This document shows, in pieces, positions 33,310 to 41,628 of a stretch of DNA of 64,000 bases; positions within the stretch are counted from its first letter, which is position 1, and each line of letters begins with the position of its first letter. The notes beneath the pieces are model-generated. The model had not been told where the DNA came from. It saw only the letters and a program-made list of their open reading frames with translations, and searched no databases. The position numbers and the translations under genes were made by a program. The DNA is taken from positions 62,001 through 126,000 of the forward strand of contig NZ_JAHFZZ010000021.1 in NCBI RefSeq assembly GCF_018603905.1, read 5' to 3'. Source of the stretch: Nonomuraea sp. NEAU-A123. GTDB lineage: Bacteria; Actinomycetota; Actinomycetes; Streptosporangiales; Streptosporangiaceae.

Positions 33310-34164
33310 TCATGCTCGGACGATTCTGTTGCACGACTCGACCAACGAATGCTCTACCTCGTCCAGTTCCCGATGCTCCCGCTCGGCGTTGAGCACCGCC
33401 ACGGCGGCCAGTTGGACGGTCAGCGCCCGTGCCGGAAGGTCCAGCCACTGCCACGGGTCGTCGCCCCGGCCGAGCGCGGGCCCGCCGGAGGCTAGGTAGG
33501 CCCCGAGGAACCGATCCCAGACGACCGGGTCGAGCAGCCCCGCGGCGTACCAGGCGGCCGGTCTGGCCAGGTCCCAGGCGGGGTCGCCGATGCCGAGGTC
33601 ATCGACGTCGATGAGTAACCAGCGGTCGCGGCAGACGAGCTGCCCCAGGTGCCAGTCGCCGTGGGTGAGCAGGCCCGGCCCCGGCTCGGGCTCGGGGAGC
33701 TCGCTGAACGCCCGCCGTACGAGCTGCTCGACGGGACCATCACCGGGCATCCGCCGCACCGCCCTGGCGGCCCGCGCCGGCCCTCCCGCCGCGGGCAGCG
33801 CCGGTAACAGCGTCAGGGGTACGGCGTGCAGCCGGGCGAGCAGCCTGGCCCCTTCCTCCCAGGGCGCGGCGTCGGGGTCGTCCTGGGACACCGGACGGCC
33901 CGCGGGCCACACCGTGACGGCGCGGCCCGCCACCGTCAGCACCTCGGGGTCCAGCGGCGCCAGCATCAGGCCGCTCAACGCCGCCGACGCGGCCGCGCGC
34001 AGCCTCGGCCGCAGCGACTCCACCTCGTCGCGCACCGAGTGCGCCTTCACCACCACCTCGCCCCGGCGCAGGACCACCACGTCCGTACGCGTCGGGTGAC
34101 GCACGAGGTCGCCCGTGCCGCCATAAGCGCCGGCGATCCCCGCCAGCTCCTCCTCCAGAGCCAC
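33310..34164 (-). CDS. Aminoglycoside phosphotransferase-like kinase (APH family)
   Basis: A 284-residue small-molecule kinase of the APH fold. The catalytic loop reads LLTHGDWHLGQLV (HGDxHxxQ in place of the HGDxHxxN form) and the metal site is IDVDDLGIGDPAWDLA. The N-terminal lobe has VVVKAH with the ATP lysine. Substrate unknown; homologues phosphorylate antibiotics, sugars or choline. GTG 34164 is directly preceded by a leaderless-type -10 box (TAGTCT) at 34176-34171. It is divergent from the LLM oxidoreductase with only 18 bases between start codons. Confidence 0.9.
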   Translation of the reverse strand: MALEEELAGIAGAYGGTGDLVRHPTRTDVVVLRRGEVVVKAHSVRDEVESLRPRLRAAASAALSGLMLAPLDPEVLTVAGRAVTVWPAGRPVSQDDPDAAPWEEGARLLARLHAVPLTLLPALPAAGGPARAARAVRRMPGDGPVEQLVRRAFSELPEPEPGPGLLTHGDWHLGQLVCRDRWLLIDVDDLGIGDPAWDLARPAAWYAAGLLDPVVWDRFLGAYLASGGPALGRGDDPWQWLDLPARALTVQLAAVAVLNAEREHRELDEVEHSLVESCNRIVRA

Positions 34165-34170
34165 TCGTAC

Positions 34171-34176
34171 AGACTA
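34171..34176 (-). promoter_or_regulatory. Candidate -10 element for the leaderless phosphotransferase gene
   Basis: Read on the minus strand, TAGTCT matches TAnnnT and is 6 bases before GTG 34164. The same 18-base gap must also hold signals for the divergent LLM gene, whose ATG is at 34183. Confidence 0.45.
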
Positions 34177-34182
34177 GATGGC

Positions 34183-35082
34183 ATGAGAATAGGTTTCGCC
34201 GTGCCCCAGTCAGGGCCGTGGGCCACGCCAAGCAACATGCGCCGCGTCGCCGTCCGCGCCGAGGAGCTGGGATACCACGAGCTCTGGACCTTCCAGCGAG
34301 TGCTCTATCCGGTGGGGCACCCGATGGGTCCGACATATCGCAGTGTGCACGACCCGCTCGTCGCGCTCGCCTACCTGGCCGGGGTGACGAACACGATCAG
34401 GCTGGGCGTGGCGATCATCAACGCCTTCGTCCAGCCGGTGCTGCTGGCCAAGCAGCTCGCGACCCTGCAGAGCGTCTCCATGGGCAGGCTGACGGCCGGG
34501 CTCGGGCTGGGGTGGCTGCCGGAGGAGTTCGAGGCGGCGGGAGTGGGCTTCGAGCACCGGGGGCGCAGGGGCGAGGAGTTCGTCCAGGTCCTGCGCAAGG
34601 CGTGGCAGGACGGGGTGGTCGAGCACCACGGGGAGTTCTACCAGGTGCCGCGCTCCCACATCGACCCCAAGCCGTCGCCGGTGCCCCCGATCCTGCTCGG
34701 CGGCACGGCCGACGTGGCACTGCGCCGGGCCGGGCGGCTCGCGGACGGCTGGATCAGCTCAAGCCGGGAGGACCTCGCGGCGGTCGCCGGACGGATCGAG
34801 CTGATCAAGTCGGCGGCTGCGGAGGCGGGCCGCCGCGACATCGAAGGGTTCCGCTTCGTCTGCCGGGGGGTGACCCGGGTACGCCCTGGTGGGGCTGAGG
34901 AGCGGCAGCCGCTGACGGGCACCTTCGAGGAGATCAGGGCGGACGTCGGGGAGCTGGCGGCGAAGGGTGTGACGGAGGTCTTCCACGACCTGAACTTCGA
35001 TCCGGAGGTCGTCACGTCCGACGCCAAGGAGGCGATGCGCCGCGCGGAGGAGGCCCTGGAGGCCCTGGCCCCCTCCGCCTAA
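34183..35082 (+). CDS. LLM class (F420-type) oxidoreductase
   Basis: A 299-residue luciferase-like monooxygenase-fold protein, of the group annotated in actinobacteria as TIGR03619-type F420-dependent oxidoreductases. It shows MRIGFAVPQSGPWATP, EELGYHELWTFQRVL, the LGLGWLPEEFEAAGV loop, and PPILLGGTADVALRRAGRLADGWI. The cofactor F420 is inferred from family and lineage. ATG 34183 has no good Shine-Dalgarno and lies 18 bases from the divergent GTG of the phosphotransferase. Confidence 0.92.
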   Translation: MRIGFAVPQSGPWATPSNMRRVAVRAEELGYHELWTFQRVLYPVGHPMGPTYRSVHDPLVALAYLAGVTNTIRLGVAIINAFVQPVLLAKQLATLQSVSMGRLTAGLGLGWLPEEFEAAGVGFEHRGRRGEEFVQVLRKAWQDGVVEHHGEFYQVPRSHIDPKPSPVPPILLGGTADVALRRAGRLADGWISSSREDLAAVAGRIELIKSAAAEAGRRDIEGFRFVCRGVTRVRPGGAEERQPLTGTFEEIRADVGELAAKGVTEVFHDLNFDPEVVTSDAKEAMRRAEEALEALAPSA

Positions 35083-35446
35083 GTAACTCGCTCGGGATTC
35101 CATCGGTCGCTTTCGTCGACGATTCGGGTGTTGGGCCCGTTTCGGGTGCGCTGCGGATATGTGGCACGTTCCACGCCGGTCGCTCGGCATGCGACCGCGC
35201 CGAGGACGCGCGTGTGCGAACTCTTCGCAGGGAAAAACCACGCTCGATCAACCCTCCAGGACGCTCCGGCACACCTCATTTCGCGCCCTCACGCCCATGC
35301 CTCTGAAGTCCCGCTCAACCATCCTTGACACGTGATCATTCTGGCACGCATACTCCGTTCAAAGCGCTTCGATCAGCTTTCCGCTGCCTCCCCCATTTTG
35401 TGTTCACGCACGGCACCTCCAGAACGCAAGGAGTGACGTCTCGAAA
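35083..35446. other. Intergenic region with one promoter candidate
   Basis: This 364-base stretch separates the LLM gene from the metalloprotease gene. No convincing ORF is seen on either strand. The left part is GC-rich with no clear structure, and the right part is AT-richer and holds a TTGACA/CATACT promoter (35325-35354). It marks the left edge of a lower-GC block. Confidence 0.6.
35325..35354 (+). promoter_or_regulatory. Sigma-70-type promoter for the metalloprotease gene
   Basis: TTGACA (35325-35330) and CATACT (35349-35354) are 18 bases apart. Start would be near 35361, leaving a leader of about 86 bases before ATG 35447. Confidence 0.55.
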
Positions 35447-35971
35447 ATGCATCCGGGAACGTTAGGACGTAACGCACGGCGAGGATTATTCATGGTCCTC
35501 GCTGTCATGCTGGTGGGGACGGTGGGCATCTCGCCGGCATTCGCCCACTGGAACGGCACCGGCCAGGACATCGCCAGCATCCACCTCTACCCGTACAGCT
35601 ATAACGGCACCTGGCAGACGCCGATGAACAAGGCGCTGTCCAATTGGAATGCGACCTCGAGCCCCGCCAATTTCTACAAGAGCACGAATTCCGGTTCGAC
35701 GATCACGGTGAAGTCCTACAGCAACACCTGGTACGGGCAGTATCAGAGGTGCGGCGGGATGTGCATGTACGTCAAGCTGAACTCCCGGACGATCAACAGG
35801 GACGCGTCGAACTTCTCGAACTTCGTCACGAGCACGTTGGTCCACGAGCTCGGGCACGCGTTGAACCTCGCGCACAACTCGACCACCTCGATCATGAATA
35901 CGAGCAGGAACCGCAACTCGATGACCAAGCCCCAGTCGCACGATGTCGCCGACGTCAACGCCTACTACTAA
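35447..35971 (+). CDS. Small secreted zinc metalloprotease (metzincin-like)
   Basis: A 174-residue exported protein: signal peptide to about residue 33 (SPAFA-HW), then a compact catalytic domain. The zinc site is HELGHALNLAH (HExxHxxxxxH) near residue 133, and SIMNTSR supplies a Met-turn-like methionine 10 residues later, so the family is metzincin, close to matrixin- or snapalysin-type bacterial proteases. Two cysteines (RCGGMCM) could form a bond. An AAGGAG lies 13 bases before ATG. The following lipoprotein gene begins 13 bases after its stop. Confidence 0.82.
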   Translation: MHPGTLGRNARRGLFMVLAVMLVGTVGISPAFAHWNGTGQDIASIHLYPYSYNGTWQTPMNKALSNWNATSSPANFYKSTNSGSTITVKSYSNTWYGQYQRCGGMCMYVKLNSRTINRDASNFSNFVTSTLVHELGHALNLAHNSTTSIMNTSRNRNSMTKPQSHDVADVNAYY

Positions 35972-35984
35972 AGGAGGCCGACCA

Positions 35985-36569
35985 GTGCTACGGCGTCTTG
36001 GCGCGCTTGTCTTCGCCGCGGTGTTCGTGACCGCATGCTCGGCGCATGAGGAACCCGTCCTCTATCGAGCCGACTATCCCCAGTACCAAAGCACCGATGC
36101 GCTCTTCGACAAGGCGACCCTGGTCGTCGAAGCCCGCATCATCGGAGAGCCGCGTTATCTCCAGGAACAGGCGGAAGCGCCCGATCCCGCAGAGACAGAT
36201 CCGAATCTGAATCCCAACGCGGGAGCCCCTGCCGAGGTGGCCGCTCCGCCCGAGGCCCCGCCGACAGTCATCACCGTCTACACCGCCCAGGTGGTAAAGG
36301 TCTTCAAAGGTCCGGCCCAGGAAGGGCAGTCCATCGAGGTCAAGGAGCTCGGGGGAAACTTCGAAGGTGTGACCTATGAGGAGGAACACACCACTGAGAT
36401 GAACCAGGACAGCAGCTACGTCCTGTTCCTGGAAACCTACCCTGACTCGCCCGCCGCACTGCTCAACCCCGTCCAGGCGAAGTATCCGCTGGACACCTCC
36501 AGCAACCCCGAGTCGCTGCCGGAGAACACCCTCAAGCTGACGCGTACCGAACTGGAAACGATGTCTTAG
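35985..36569 (+). CDS. Lipoprotein of unknown function, partner of the metalloprotease
   Basis: A 194-residue exported lipoprotein with lipobox FVTAC (Cys16). A Pro/Ala/Glu-rich spacer (about 60-95) leads to a small beta-rich domain (VITVYTAQVVKVFKGP, VKELGGNFEGVTYEEE, SYVLFLETYPD). Proteins with such a segment are often found near secreted enzymes; an inhibitor or anchor role is conjecture. GTG 35985 is preceded by a full AAAGGAGG, and the gap to the protease stop is 13 bases, so the pair is an operon. A terminator follows at 36589. Confidence 0.72.
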   Translation: MLRRLGALVFAAVFVTACSAHEEPVLYRADYPQYQSTDALFDKATLVVEARIIGEPRYLQEQAEAPDPAETDPNLNPNAGAPAEVAAPPEAPPTVITVYTAQVVKVFKGPAQEGQSIEVKELGGNFEGVTYEEEHTTEMNQDSSYVLFLETYPDSPAALLNPVQAKYPLDTSSNPESLPENTLKLTRTELETMS

Positions 36570-36588
36570 TTCGGAAATTTCCCACCGC

Positions 36589-36615
36589 GAAGAGCCCGCC
36601 CTGTGCGGGCTCTTC
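36589..36615 (+). terminator. Strong hairpin terminator
   Basis: GAAGAGCCCGC and GCGGGCTCTTC make a perfect 11-bp stem with a 5-base loop, 20 bases after the lipoprotein stop. One more C-G pair can be added outside. No T-run follows. Confidence 0.8.
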
Positions 36616-36725
36616 GGCGCGTCGGGGATGGGCCCGTAGCCGAGCCATCGGCGAACGTGCTGTCGCAACTTTGAAGGCCTGGAAAGGTGCTGACCAAGCT
36701 GTGGCTTGACGCCAACTGCACAGAT

Positions 36726-37595
36726 TTATGCCAAACCAAGCGCTGATTCCGCTGCCCTCATCGCAGCAACATTCGCTGCAACATCATGGACCCGCACGAC
36801 CCGCGCGCCCCGATAGGCGCACACCGTGTTCGCTGCAATAGTTCCGGCCTTCAGCGCTTCGCTACCCGGCTCCACCCCGAGGCTTTCCCGAATGAAATGC
36901 TTGTTGCTGCACGCCACCAGCACCGGATAGCCGATTGCCGCGATCTCTCCCAGCCGGTGGGTTATCGTGTTCGAGTGCTCGGTGGTCTTGTTCAGGTCGT
37001 GCCCAGGATCGATAAAGATTTTCTCCGGTTTGATGCCACATCCAACCGCGGTGTCCGCCCGTTGGCGAAGGAATTCCGCCACCTCGCTGAGGACATCCTC
37101 GTATTGGGGACGCGCTACTACCTCCCCCGGCCCGCCGATGCTGTGGGTAATGACAACGCTCATCCCCGTCTCGGCGATAAGGCTCGCCATCCCCGGCGAA
37201 CGGAGCCCGTTCGTGTCATTGATCACGTCGGCGCCCGCCTTGTAAGCCGCCTCCGCAACCTCCGGCAGGTGAGTGTCCACGCTGATCACGGCGTCACTCT
37301 TCTCCCGAATGCCCTTGATCACGGGCACCACGCGGTCTATCTCTTCCGCCCCCGACAGCGGTGGCTGATCAGAGCGGAACGCCCGACCCCCTACATCAAG
37401 CCATTCCGCGCCATCTCGTAGCGCCCGCTCCGCCGTTTTAATCGCCTCACCGGCCTCCATCGACCGATTCGGATCCAAGCCCGAGTTTGGCGTACGATTC
37501 ACGATTCCCATCACGACTATGTGTCGGGACAGGTCGAATTCTAGCCTCCCCACTCTCCGCACCGGCGCAATGAGCTTGGGGTAGTACATCTGCAT
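36726..37595 (-). CDS. Divergent dihydropteroate synthase homologue (FolP2-like)
   Basis: A 289-residue pterin-binding TIM-barrel protein. DHPS joins p-aminobenzoate to dihydropterin pyrophosphate. Many motifs survive: ISVDTHLPEVAEAAYKAGADVINDTNG, IDPGHDLNKTTEHS, and a closing RGARVVRVHDV. Loop 1 reads GIVNRTPNSGLDPNRS instead of TPDSFSDGG-type, and loop 2 reads GGRAFRSDQ instead of GGESTRPG. These resemble the FolP2 paralogue, for which DHPS activity is in doubt, and differ at pABA/sulfonamide contact loops. No other folate gene is near and the DNA is AT-richer than its surroundings, suggesting acquisition. Confidence 0.82.
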   Translation of the reverse strand: MQMYYPKLIAPVRRVGRLEFDLSRHIVVMGIVNRTPNSGLDPNRSMEAGEAIKTAERALRDGAEWLDVGGRAFRSDQPPLSGAEEIDRVVPVIKGIREKSDAVISVDTHLPEVAEAAYKAGADVINDTNGLRSPGMASLIAETGMSVVITHSIGGPGEVVARPQYEDVLSEVAEFLRQRADTAVGCGIKPEKIFIDPGHDLNKTTEHSNTITHRLGEIAAIGYPVLVACSNKHFIRESLGVEPGSEALKAGTIAANTVCAYRGARVVRVHDVAANVAAMRAAESALGLA

Positions 37596-37794
37596 TACGT
37601 TCAGCTCCGTCTAAAATGGATGATCCAGTGCGGCCCCAAGAAGCTGATGGATCCCAAACCAATCAAAATTACGTTTGTTACCGCCCGCTGCCAAGAATCC
37701 AACCAAAGCCATGAAAAGGCCCAGCATACGCCGCATCATGCGGATCGACATAGCCGCCACCTCATTGGGGACCCGACCGGTCGGCCACATCGCT

Positions 37795-38100
37795 CAGCTG
37801 CAACAGGTGGACCTCTCGCGATCGCGCTGTTCGGCTCCCGCCCCATCACGACGGTGAGCGGGCGGCCAGTGCTGGAGGTCGACCAGCATGGGGTGCGTCT
37901 TCCTGCGGCGTGGCCATGGTCGCGCCTGGAATCGCCGGCTCCTCTGGCCGGACGTGGCCTCGGTGATGGCGTGGAGCGAGACGTTCCCGCACGGACGGGT
38001 GCGGTCTATGGAATACGTCGCCTTCCTGCCACACCTATCGATGAAGATCGACAAATGCCTGAATTTCATGATCAAGGAACGTTACCGTGGAGCCATCCGT
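37795..38100 (+). pseudogene. Probable frameshifted gene (PH-like domain protein remnant)
   Basis: One frame gives SGRPVLEVDQHGVRLP up to about 37900, and the next frame (+1) carries on with RRLLWPDVASVMAWSETFPHG and RSMEYVAFLP up to about 38040. Joined, they look like a PH-domain-type actinobacterial protein in which a V-D-x-x-G-V strand is followed by a W-x-D-V strand. Neither frame alone makes a complete protein or has a ribosome-binding site. The call depends on reading the two fragments as one, which is inference. Confidence 0.35.
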
Positions 38101-38140
38101 ATGGCGGCGCGTGCGCCGCCCATCGAGGAAGGACGATGTC

Positions 38141-38380
38141 TTGCGACAGAAAGCCGCCCGGTTCGGCGTGACACTGGCGCTGGCCGGCACCCTCGTCGCG
38201 GGTGCCCTCGCCGCCGCCACCCCGGCCAGTGCCACGGCGTCGGGCTGGACCGCGTACAAGGGTTACCGGACACTTCAAAACTGCGTCTCAGCGGGGACGG
38301 CCAAACTCGTCATGGACGGGTACAAGGAGTACGACTGCCGCTGGGACAGCCCGTACTACATGCTCTGGCTGAAAAAGTAG
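38141..38380 (+). CDS. Small secreted protein with two cysteines
   Basis: A 79-residue pre-protein. A signal peptide (RQKAARFGVTLALAGTLVAG to ASA-TA, about residue 31) leaves a mature peptide of about 48 residues with two cysteines (LQNCVS and YDCRW) and many aromatic residues (YKGYR, DSPYYMLWLKK). Similar short secreted proteins are common in actinomycetes, with unknown role. TTG 38141 is chosen because AGGAAGGA lies about 6 bases upstream and it places the signal peptide correctly; a longer reading to 38087 is possible. Confidence 0.65.
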   Translation: MRQKAARFGVTLALAGTLVAGALAAATPASATASGWTAYKGYRTLQNCVSAGTAKLVMDGYKEYDCRWDSPYYMLWLKK

Positions 38381-38629
38381 TCGCGGGCGCGGTCAGGTGT
38401 TCCGCTCGCTGAGCCCGCGCGCAGGAGACGGATGCCGTACCCGGTCGCGCCTCGCGTGAGCTTGGCGTCGTCGCAGCCGGCGTGGGCCGGCGCGGCGACG
38501 CCGAGCCGCGCCGATGCTGGCCGCAGCGCGACCTCGCACGCACCGGTGACCAGCCGAACCCCGCGATCTCGGTCCCAACGAGTCACCGCGGAGAGTTCAC
38601 GACCCAGTTCCATCCCCGCAGCGGAGTGA
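38381..38629. other. Intergenic stretch without a recognisable gene
   Basis: About 250 bases between the small secreted protein and the end of the convergent aldo/keto reductase gene. Open frames exist on both strands but show no family resemblance and no ribosome-binding sites. Nothing else is seen. Confidence 0.5.
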
Positions 38630-39601
38630 TCACTGCCACTTCAGTGAGCTTCGTGTCGTCCAGTACGTCTGGGGGCTCTCGGTCAGTACGGCCAGGCGCT
38701 CGTCCAGTTCCGTATCCCAGTCGACGCGGGTCGCGGTCAGGTTGCTGCTGAACTGATCCACCGAGGCGGCCCCGCTGAGCACCACGCCGGCCCACGGTTG
38801 GGCGAGGACGGCGGCCAAGGCCAGGGCATCCGGCGTGACGCCGCGATCCCGGGCGGCACGGGCGAGCGCGGCAGGGGCGGCGTGGGAGGTCAGGCGGCCG
38901 TTCGCCACGCCCTCCTTGACGATCACACCCAGGCCGGAACGGTGCGCCAGAGCCAGGGCAGGGCCGGCGGATCGCTCCAGCAGGTTCCAGGTGGCCTGGA
39001 CCGTGTCGAACAGACCGATCTCGACCGCCCGATCGATGGTGTCCGCCTGGTGCGGGCCGGTCGTGGACAGGCCGACCGCGACGCCCCCGGCGCGCAACTC
39101 GCGCAGCTCGGCCAGGACGTCCTCGTCGTCGAACACGCCGCTTTCGACGGTGGCCGAGTGGATCTGGTAGAGCGAAAGGTGCTCGCCCAGCAGTGCCCGG
39201 GTCTGGTCCAGTTGCTGTCGCAGCCGGTCAGCGGACAGTTCCTTCACCTCGTGCCGGTCGGCGTCCATCTGCCAGCCACCGACGTAGGCGTACCCCCATT
39301 TCGACCCCACAGTGACGGTCCCGGGCGCGATGGCGCGCTCACGCAGCCAGCCGCCGAGGAACTCCTCGGCTCTGCCGTAGGAGCGGGCCACGTCGAAGTA
39401 CCGTACGCCGGCCGCCAGCGCCGCATCCAGCACCGCCCAGGTCCGCGCCCGCATCGCGGCGACGCTGCGATCACCGCCGAGATCCTCCTCCCGGCCGAGG
39501 GTGATGTACGCCGGCCGGCCCAGCGCGGCCAACCCGATCCCCACCGGCGTAACCGGCAACCCGACCCGGCCCATCGGCCGCACAGCCAGCTCATCACGCA
39601 T
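38630..39601 (-). CDS. Aldo/keto reductase family protein
   Basis: A 323-residue NAD(P)H-dependent oxidoreductase with the AKR TIM-barrel. Seen are GVRYFDVARSYGRAEEFLGGWL (catalytic Asp and Tyr), SKWGYAY (catalytic Lys), LYQIHSATVES (catalytic-type His), and VVLSGAASVDQF near the cofactor. These fit the D-threo-aldose/L-fucose dehydrogenase-like group. ATG 39601 has GGAGG upstream. It is a single gene. Confidence 0.93.
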   Translation of the reverse strand: MRDELAVRPMGRVGLPVTPVGIGLAALGRPAYITLGREEDLGGDRSVAAMRARTWAVLDAALAAGVRYFDVARSYGRAEEFLGGWLRERAIAPGTVTVGSKWGYAYVGGWQMDADRHEVKELSADRLRQQLDQTRALLGEHLSLYQIHSATVESGVFDDEDVLAELRELRAGGVAVGLSTTGPHQADTIDRAVEIGLFDTVQATWNLLERSAGPALALAHRSGLGVIVKEGVANGRLTSHAAPAALARAARDRGVTPDALALAAVLAQPWAGVVLSGAASVDQFSSNLTATRVDWDTELDERLAVLTESPQTYWTTRSSLKWQ

Positions 39602-39933
39602 CGCGGCGCCTCCGCTTTCTCAGTCGATACCGTCCGTCCATCACATGCTTACCGGGTCCCGTGCCGTGATCGGGATCATGTAACGCCATCTTGGGCTCCG
39701 CGCTCCCGGACCGTCGCCAATGTGTAGCCCCGCCGCACGAGCCACGCTCGATGGCCCTCGACCTGCGGACAGCAGGCCGGGCTTCCCCCTGGCCATCGCA
39801 CTCGCTCCTCCTCCGCGAGAGCCCGATTGCTCTCACGAAGGTATGGAGCTGTTGATCCCTGCGTTGGTCGCCCTGAAGGTAGGTCTTCCGCGCCTGCTCG
39901 AAGTCTCCAGTCCCGGCGGTCGCCTTCGCGATC
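39602..39933. other. Intergenic region, nothing recognised
   Basis: A 332-base gap holding the promoter side of the aldo/keto reductase gene and the 3' side of the response regulator gene. Open frames of up to 135 codons on the minus strand and 112 on the plus strand cross it, but they are basic, low-complexity and match no family. No structured RNA or clear promoter was identified. Confidence 0.5.
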
Positions 39934-40623
39934 TTACGCGGACTCGCCCGGCGACACGAGCCCCGTCTCGTAGGCGAGCACGACGGCCTGTGCCCGGTCA
40001 CGGAGGCCGAGTTTGGCGAAGATGCGGGCGACGTGGGTCTTCACGGTGGCATCGCTGAGGGTCAGTGTGGCGGCCAGCTCGGTGTTGGACAGTCCCCGGC
40101 CGAGCAGCGTCAGCACTTCCAGCTCCCGGGGCGTCAGGGCGGCCAGGTCGCGATGGACGGCGGGCGCCTGGGCGGGACGGCGGTCGCCGGAGGCGAAGCG
40201 CTCGACGAGCCGCCGCGTGATCGAGGGCGCCAGGAGGGCGTCGCCGGTGCCGACCAGGCGTACGGCGGCGGCCAGGTGCTCAGGGGTGACGTCCTTGAGC
40301 AGGAAGCCGCTGGCGCCGAGGGCCAGCGCGGCATAGACGTAGCGGTCGAGGTCGAACGTGGTCAGCATGATCACCCGGCAGCGCGGCAGCTCCTCCAGGA
40401 CGTGCCGGGCGGCCTGCAGACCGTCCATGGTGGGCATGCGGATATCCATCAGCACCACGTCGGGACGGAGCTCGCGCGCCGCCGCGACCGCCTGCACCCC
40501 GTCGGCGGCCTCGCCGACCACGTCGATGCCGCGTGTGGTCAAGATCAGGCGGAAACCGCTGCGCACCAGGGCCTGGTCATCGGCGATCAGCACCCGAGGC
40601 GACGGCTCGGCGGTGGCTGTCAT
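39934..40623 (-). CDS. NarL/FixJ-type response regulator
   Basis: A 229-residue response regulator. Receiver domain: acidic pair ADD (14-16), phosphoacceptor Asp60 in VLMDIRMP, Thr in MLTTF, Lys in FLLKD. C-terminal LuxR helix-turn-helix: LTPRELEVLTLLGRGLSNTELAATLTLSDATVKTHV. It is co-transcribed with the histidine kinase, whose stop overlaps its start by 4 bases (ATGA). The pair faces an ABC transporter operon read the other way, its probable target. Confidence 0.96.
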   Translation of the reverse strand: MTATAEPSPRVLIADDQALVRSGFRLILTTRGIDVVGEAADGVQAVAAARELRPDVVLMDIRMPTMDGLQAARHVLEELPRCRVIMLTTFDLDRYVYAALALGASGFLLKDVTPEHLAAAVRLVGTGDALLAPSITRRLVERFASGDRRPAQAPAVHRDLAALTPRELEVLTLLGRGLSNTELAATLTLSDATVKTHVARIFAKLGLRDRAQAVVLAYETGLVSPGESA

Positions 40624-41531
40624 GGCCGCTCCAGCGGGATGCGCGCTCGGACCCGGTAGCCACCGCCGAGCCGCCTGCGGGCGTCCAGCTCTCCGCCGTA
40701 AACGGCGACCCGCTCGCGCAAGCCCACCAGCCCCCGCCGTGCCCCGTCGCTGCGATCGGCATCCTGCGCCGACTCGGCACCGTCCTTGCCATCGCGTTTC
40801 CCCGGCGCGGCGGCGCCGCCGGTCAGCACACTCGGCCCGGTGTTCAGCACCTCCACCCGCAGATAGTGATCGGCATAACGCACCATGACCTCCGCCTTCA
40901 CCCCGTCCCCGTGTTTGAGCGCGTTGGTCAGCGCCTCCTGGATGATCCGGTACGCGGTCAGGTCGATCCCGGCGGGCAGCGGCCGGGGCTGCCCGGAGAT
41001 CCGCACGTCCACAGGCAGCCCGGCGAACGCGATTCGGTCGATCAACGGGCTGAGCCCGCTCAGGCTCGGCTGCGGCGACAGGTCACCGCCGTTCGGCTCG
41101 TCGTCGTCGTCGCCGCTCTGCGAAGGCGCCAGCAGGCCCAGCAGGTGACGCAGCTCGGTCATCGCGTCGCGGCCCGCGCCCTCGACGGCCTTGAGCGCCG
41201 CCTCGGCCTCGGCGGGCATCGTGGACAACACCTCGCGGGCGGCCGAGGCCTGGACCACCATGAGGCTCACGTTGTGGCTGACGATGTCGTGCAGCTCGCG
41301 GGCGATACGCGAACGCTCTTCCTCGACGGCGGCGCGCGCGGCGCCCTCCCGCTCCCGCTCGAGCAGCCAGCCGCGCTCTTCCAACGCCTCACGACGCCGC
41401 CGCCGCTCACGCACGAGGGCCATGCCCAGCCACCCGGCGACGGCGCACACCACCACGAGGGCGGCGAGCAGCCAGACAACCCCCGATTCCCCCACGGCAC
41501 CACTGTCCCAGAAGGGCGCCACACTCCGCAT
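40620..41531 (-). CDS. Two-component sensor histidine kinase (HisKA_3)
   Basis: A 303-residue sensor kinase with one clear membrane helix near the N-terminus (VVWLLAALVVVCAVAGWLGMAL), a charged coiled-coil, the HisKA_3 dimer/phosphoacceptor region (ARELHDIVSHNVSLMVVQA), and a HATPase_c domain (YRIIQEALTNALKHG, GLVGLRERV). Asp/Gly-rich insert at about 155-165. The start is uncertain: ATG 41531 is used, with GTG codons a few residues in as options. It probably senses envelope stress and phosphorylates the adjacent NarL-type regulator. Confidence 0.93.
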   Translation of the reverse strand: MRSVAPFWDSGAVGESGVVWLLAALVVVCAVAGWLGMALVRERRRRREALEERGWLLEREREGAARAAVEEERSRIARELHDIVSHNVSLMVVQASAAREVLSTMPAEAEAALKAVEGAGRDAMTELRHLLGLLAPSQSGDDDDEPNGGDLSPQPSLSGLSPLIDRIAFAGLPVDVRISGQPRPLPAGIDLTAYRIIQEALTNALKHGDGVKAEVMVRYADHYLRVEVLNTGPSVLTGGAAAPGKRDGKDGAESAQDADRSDGARRGLVGLRERVAVYGGELDARRRLGGGYRVRARIPLERP

Positions 41532-41628
41532 CAGACCGCGGATGCACCGCCGTACATCTCCGGTATGACATCGCGGAGAAGGTGGCCCTGTGGATGGATG
41601 CCGCGACATGCGCCGCAGCTCTACCGTT

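Noticed and set aside
38356..38613. A minus-strand 85-residue gene after the small secreted protein
   Set aside because: It is antisense to the end of the small secreted protein gene, has no ribosome-binding site and no recognisable fold.
39594..40058. Open frames on both strands in the gap between the aldo/keto reductase and response regulator genes
   Set aside because: Both translations are basic and repetitive with no family resemblance and no ribosome-binding sites. A transposase or TPR remnant was considered but no motif supports it.
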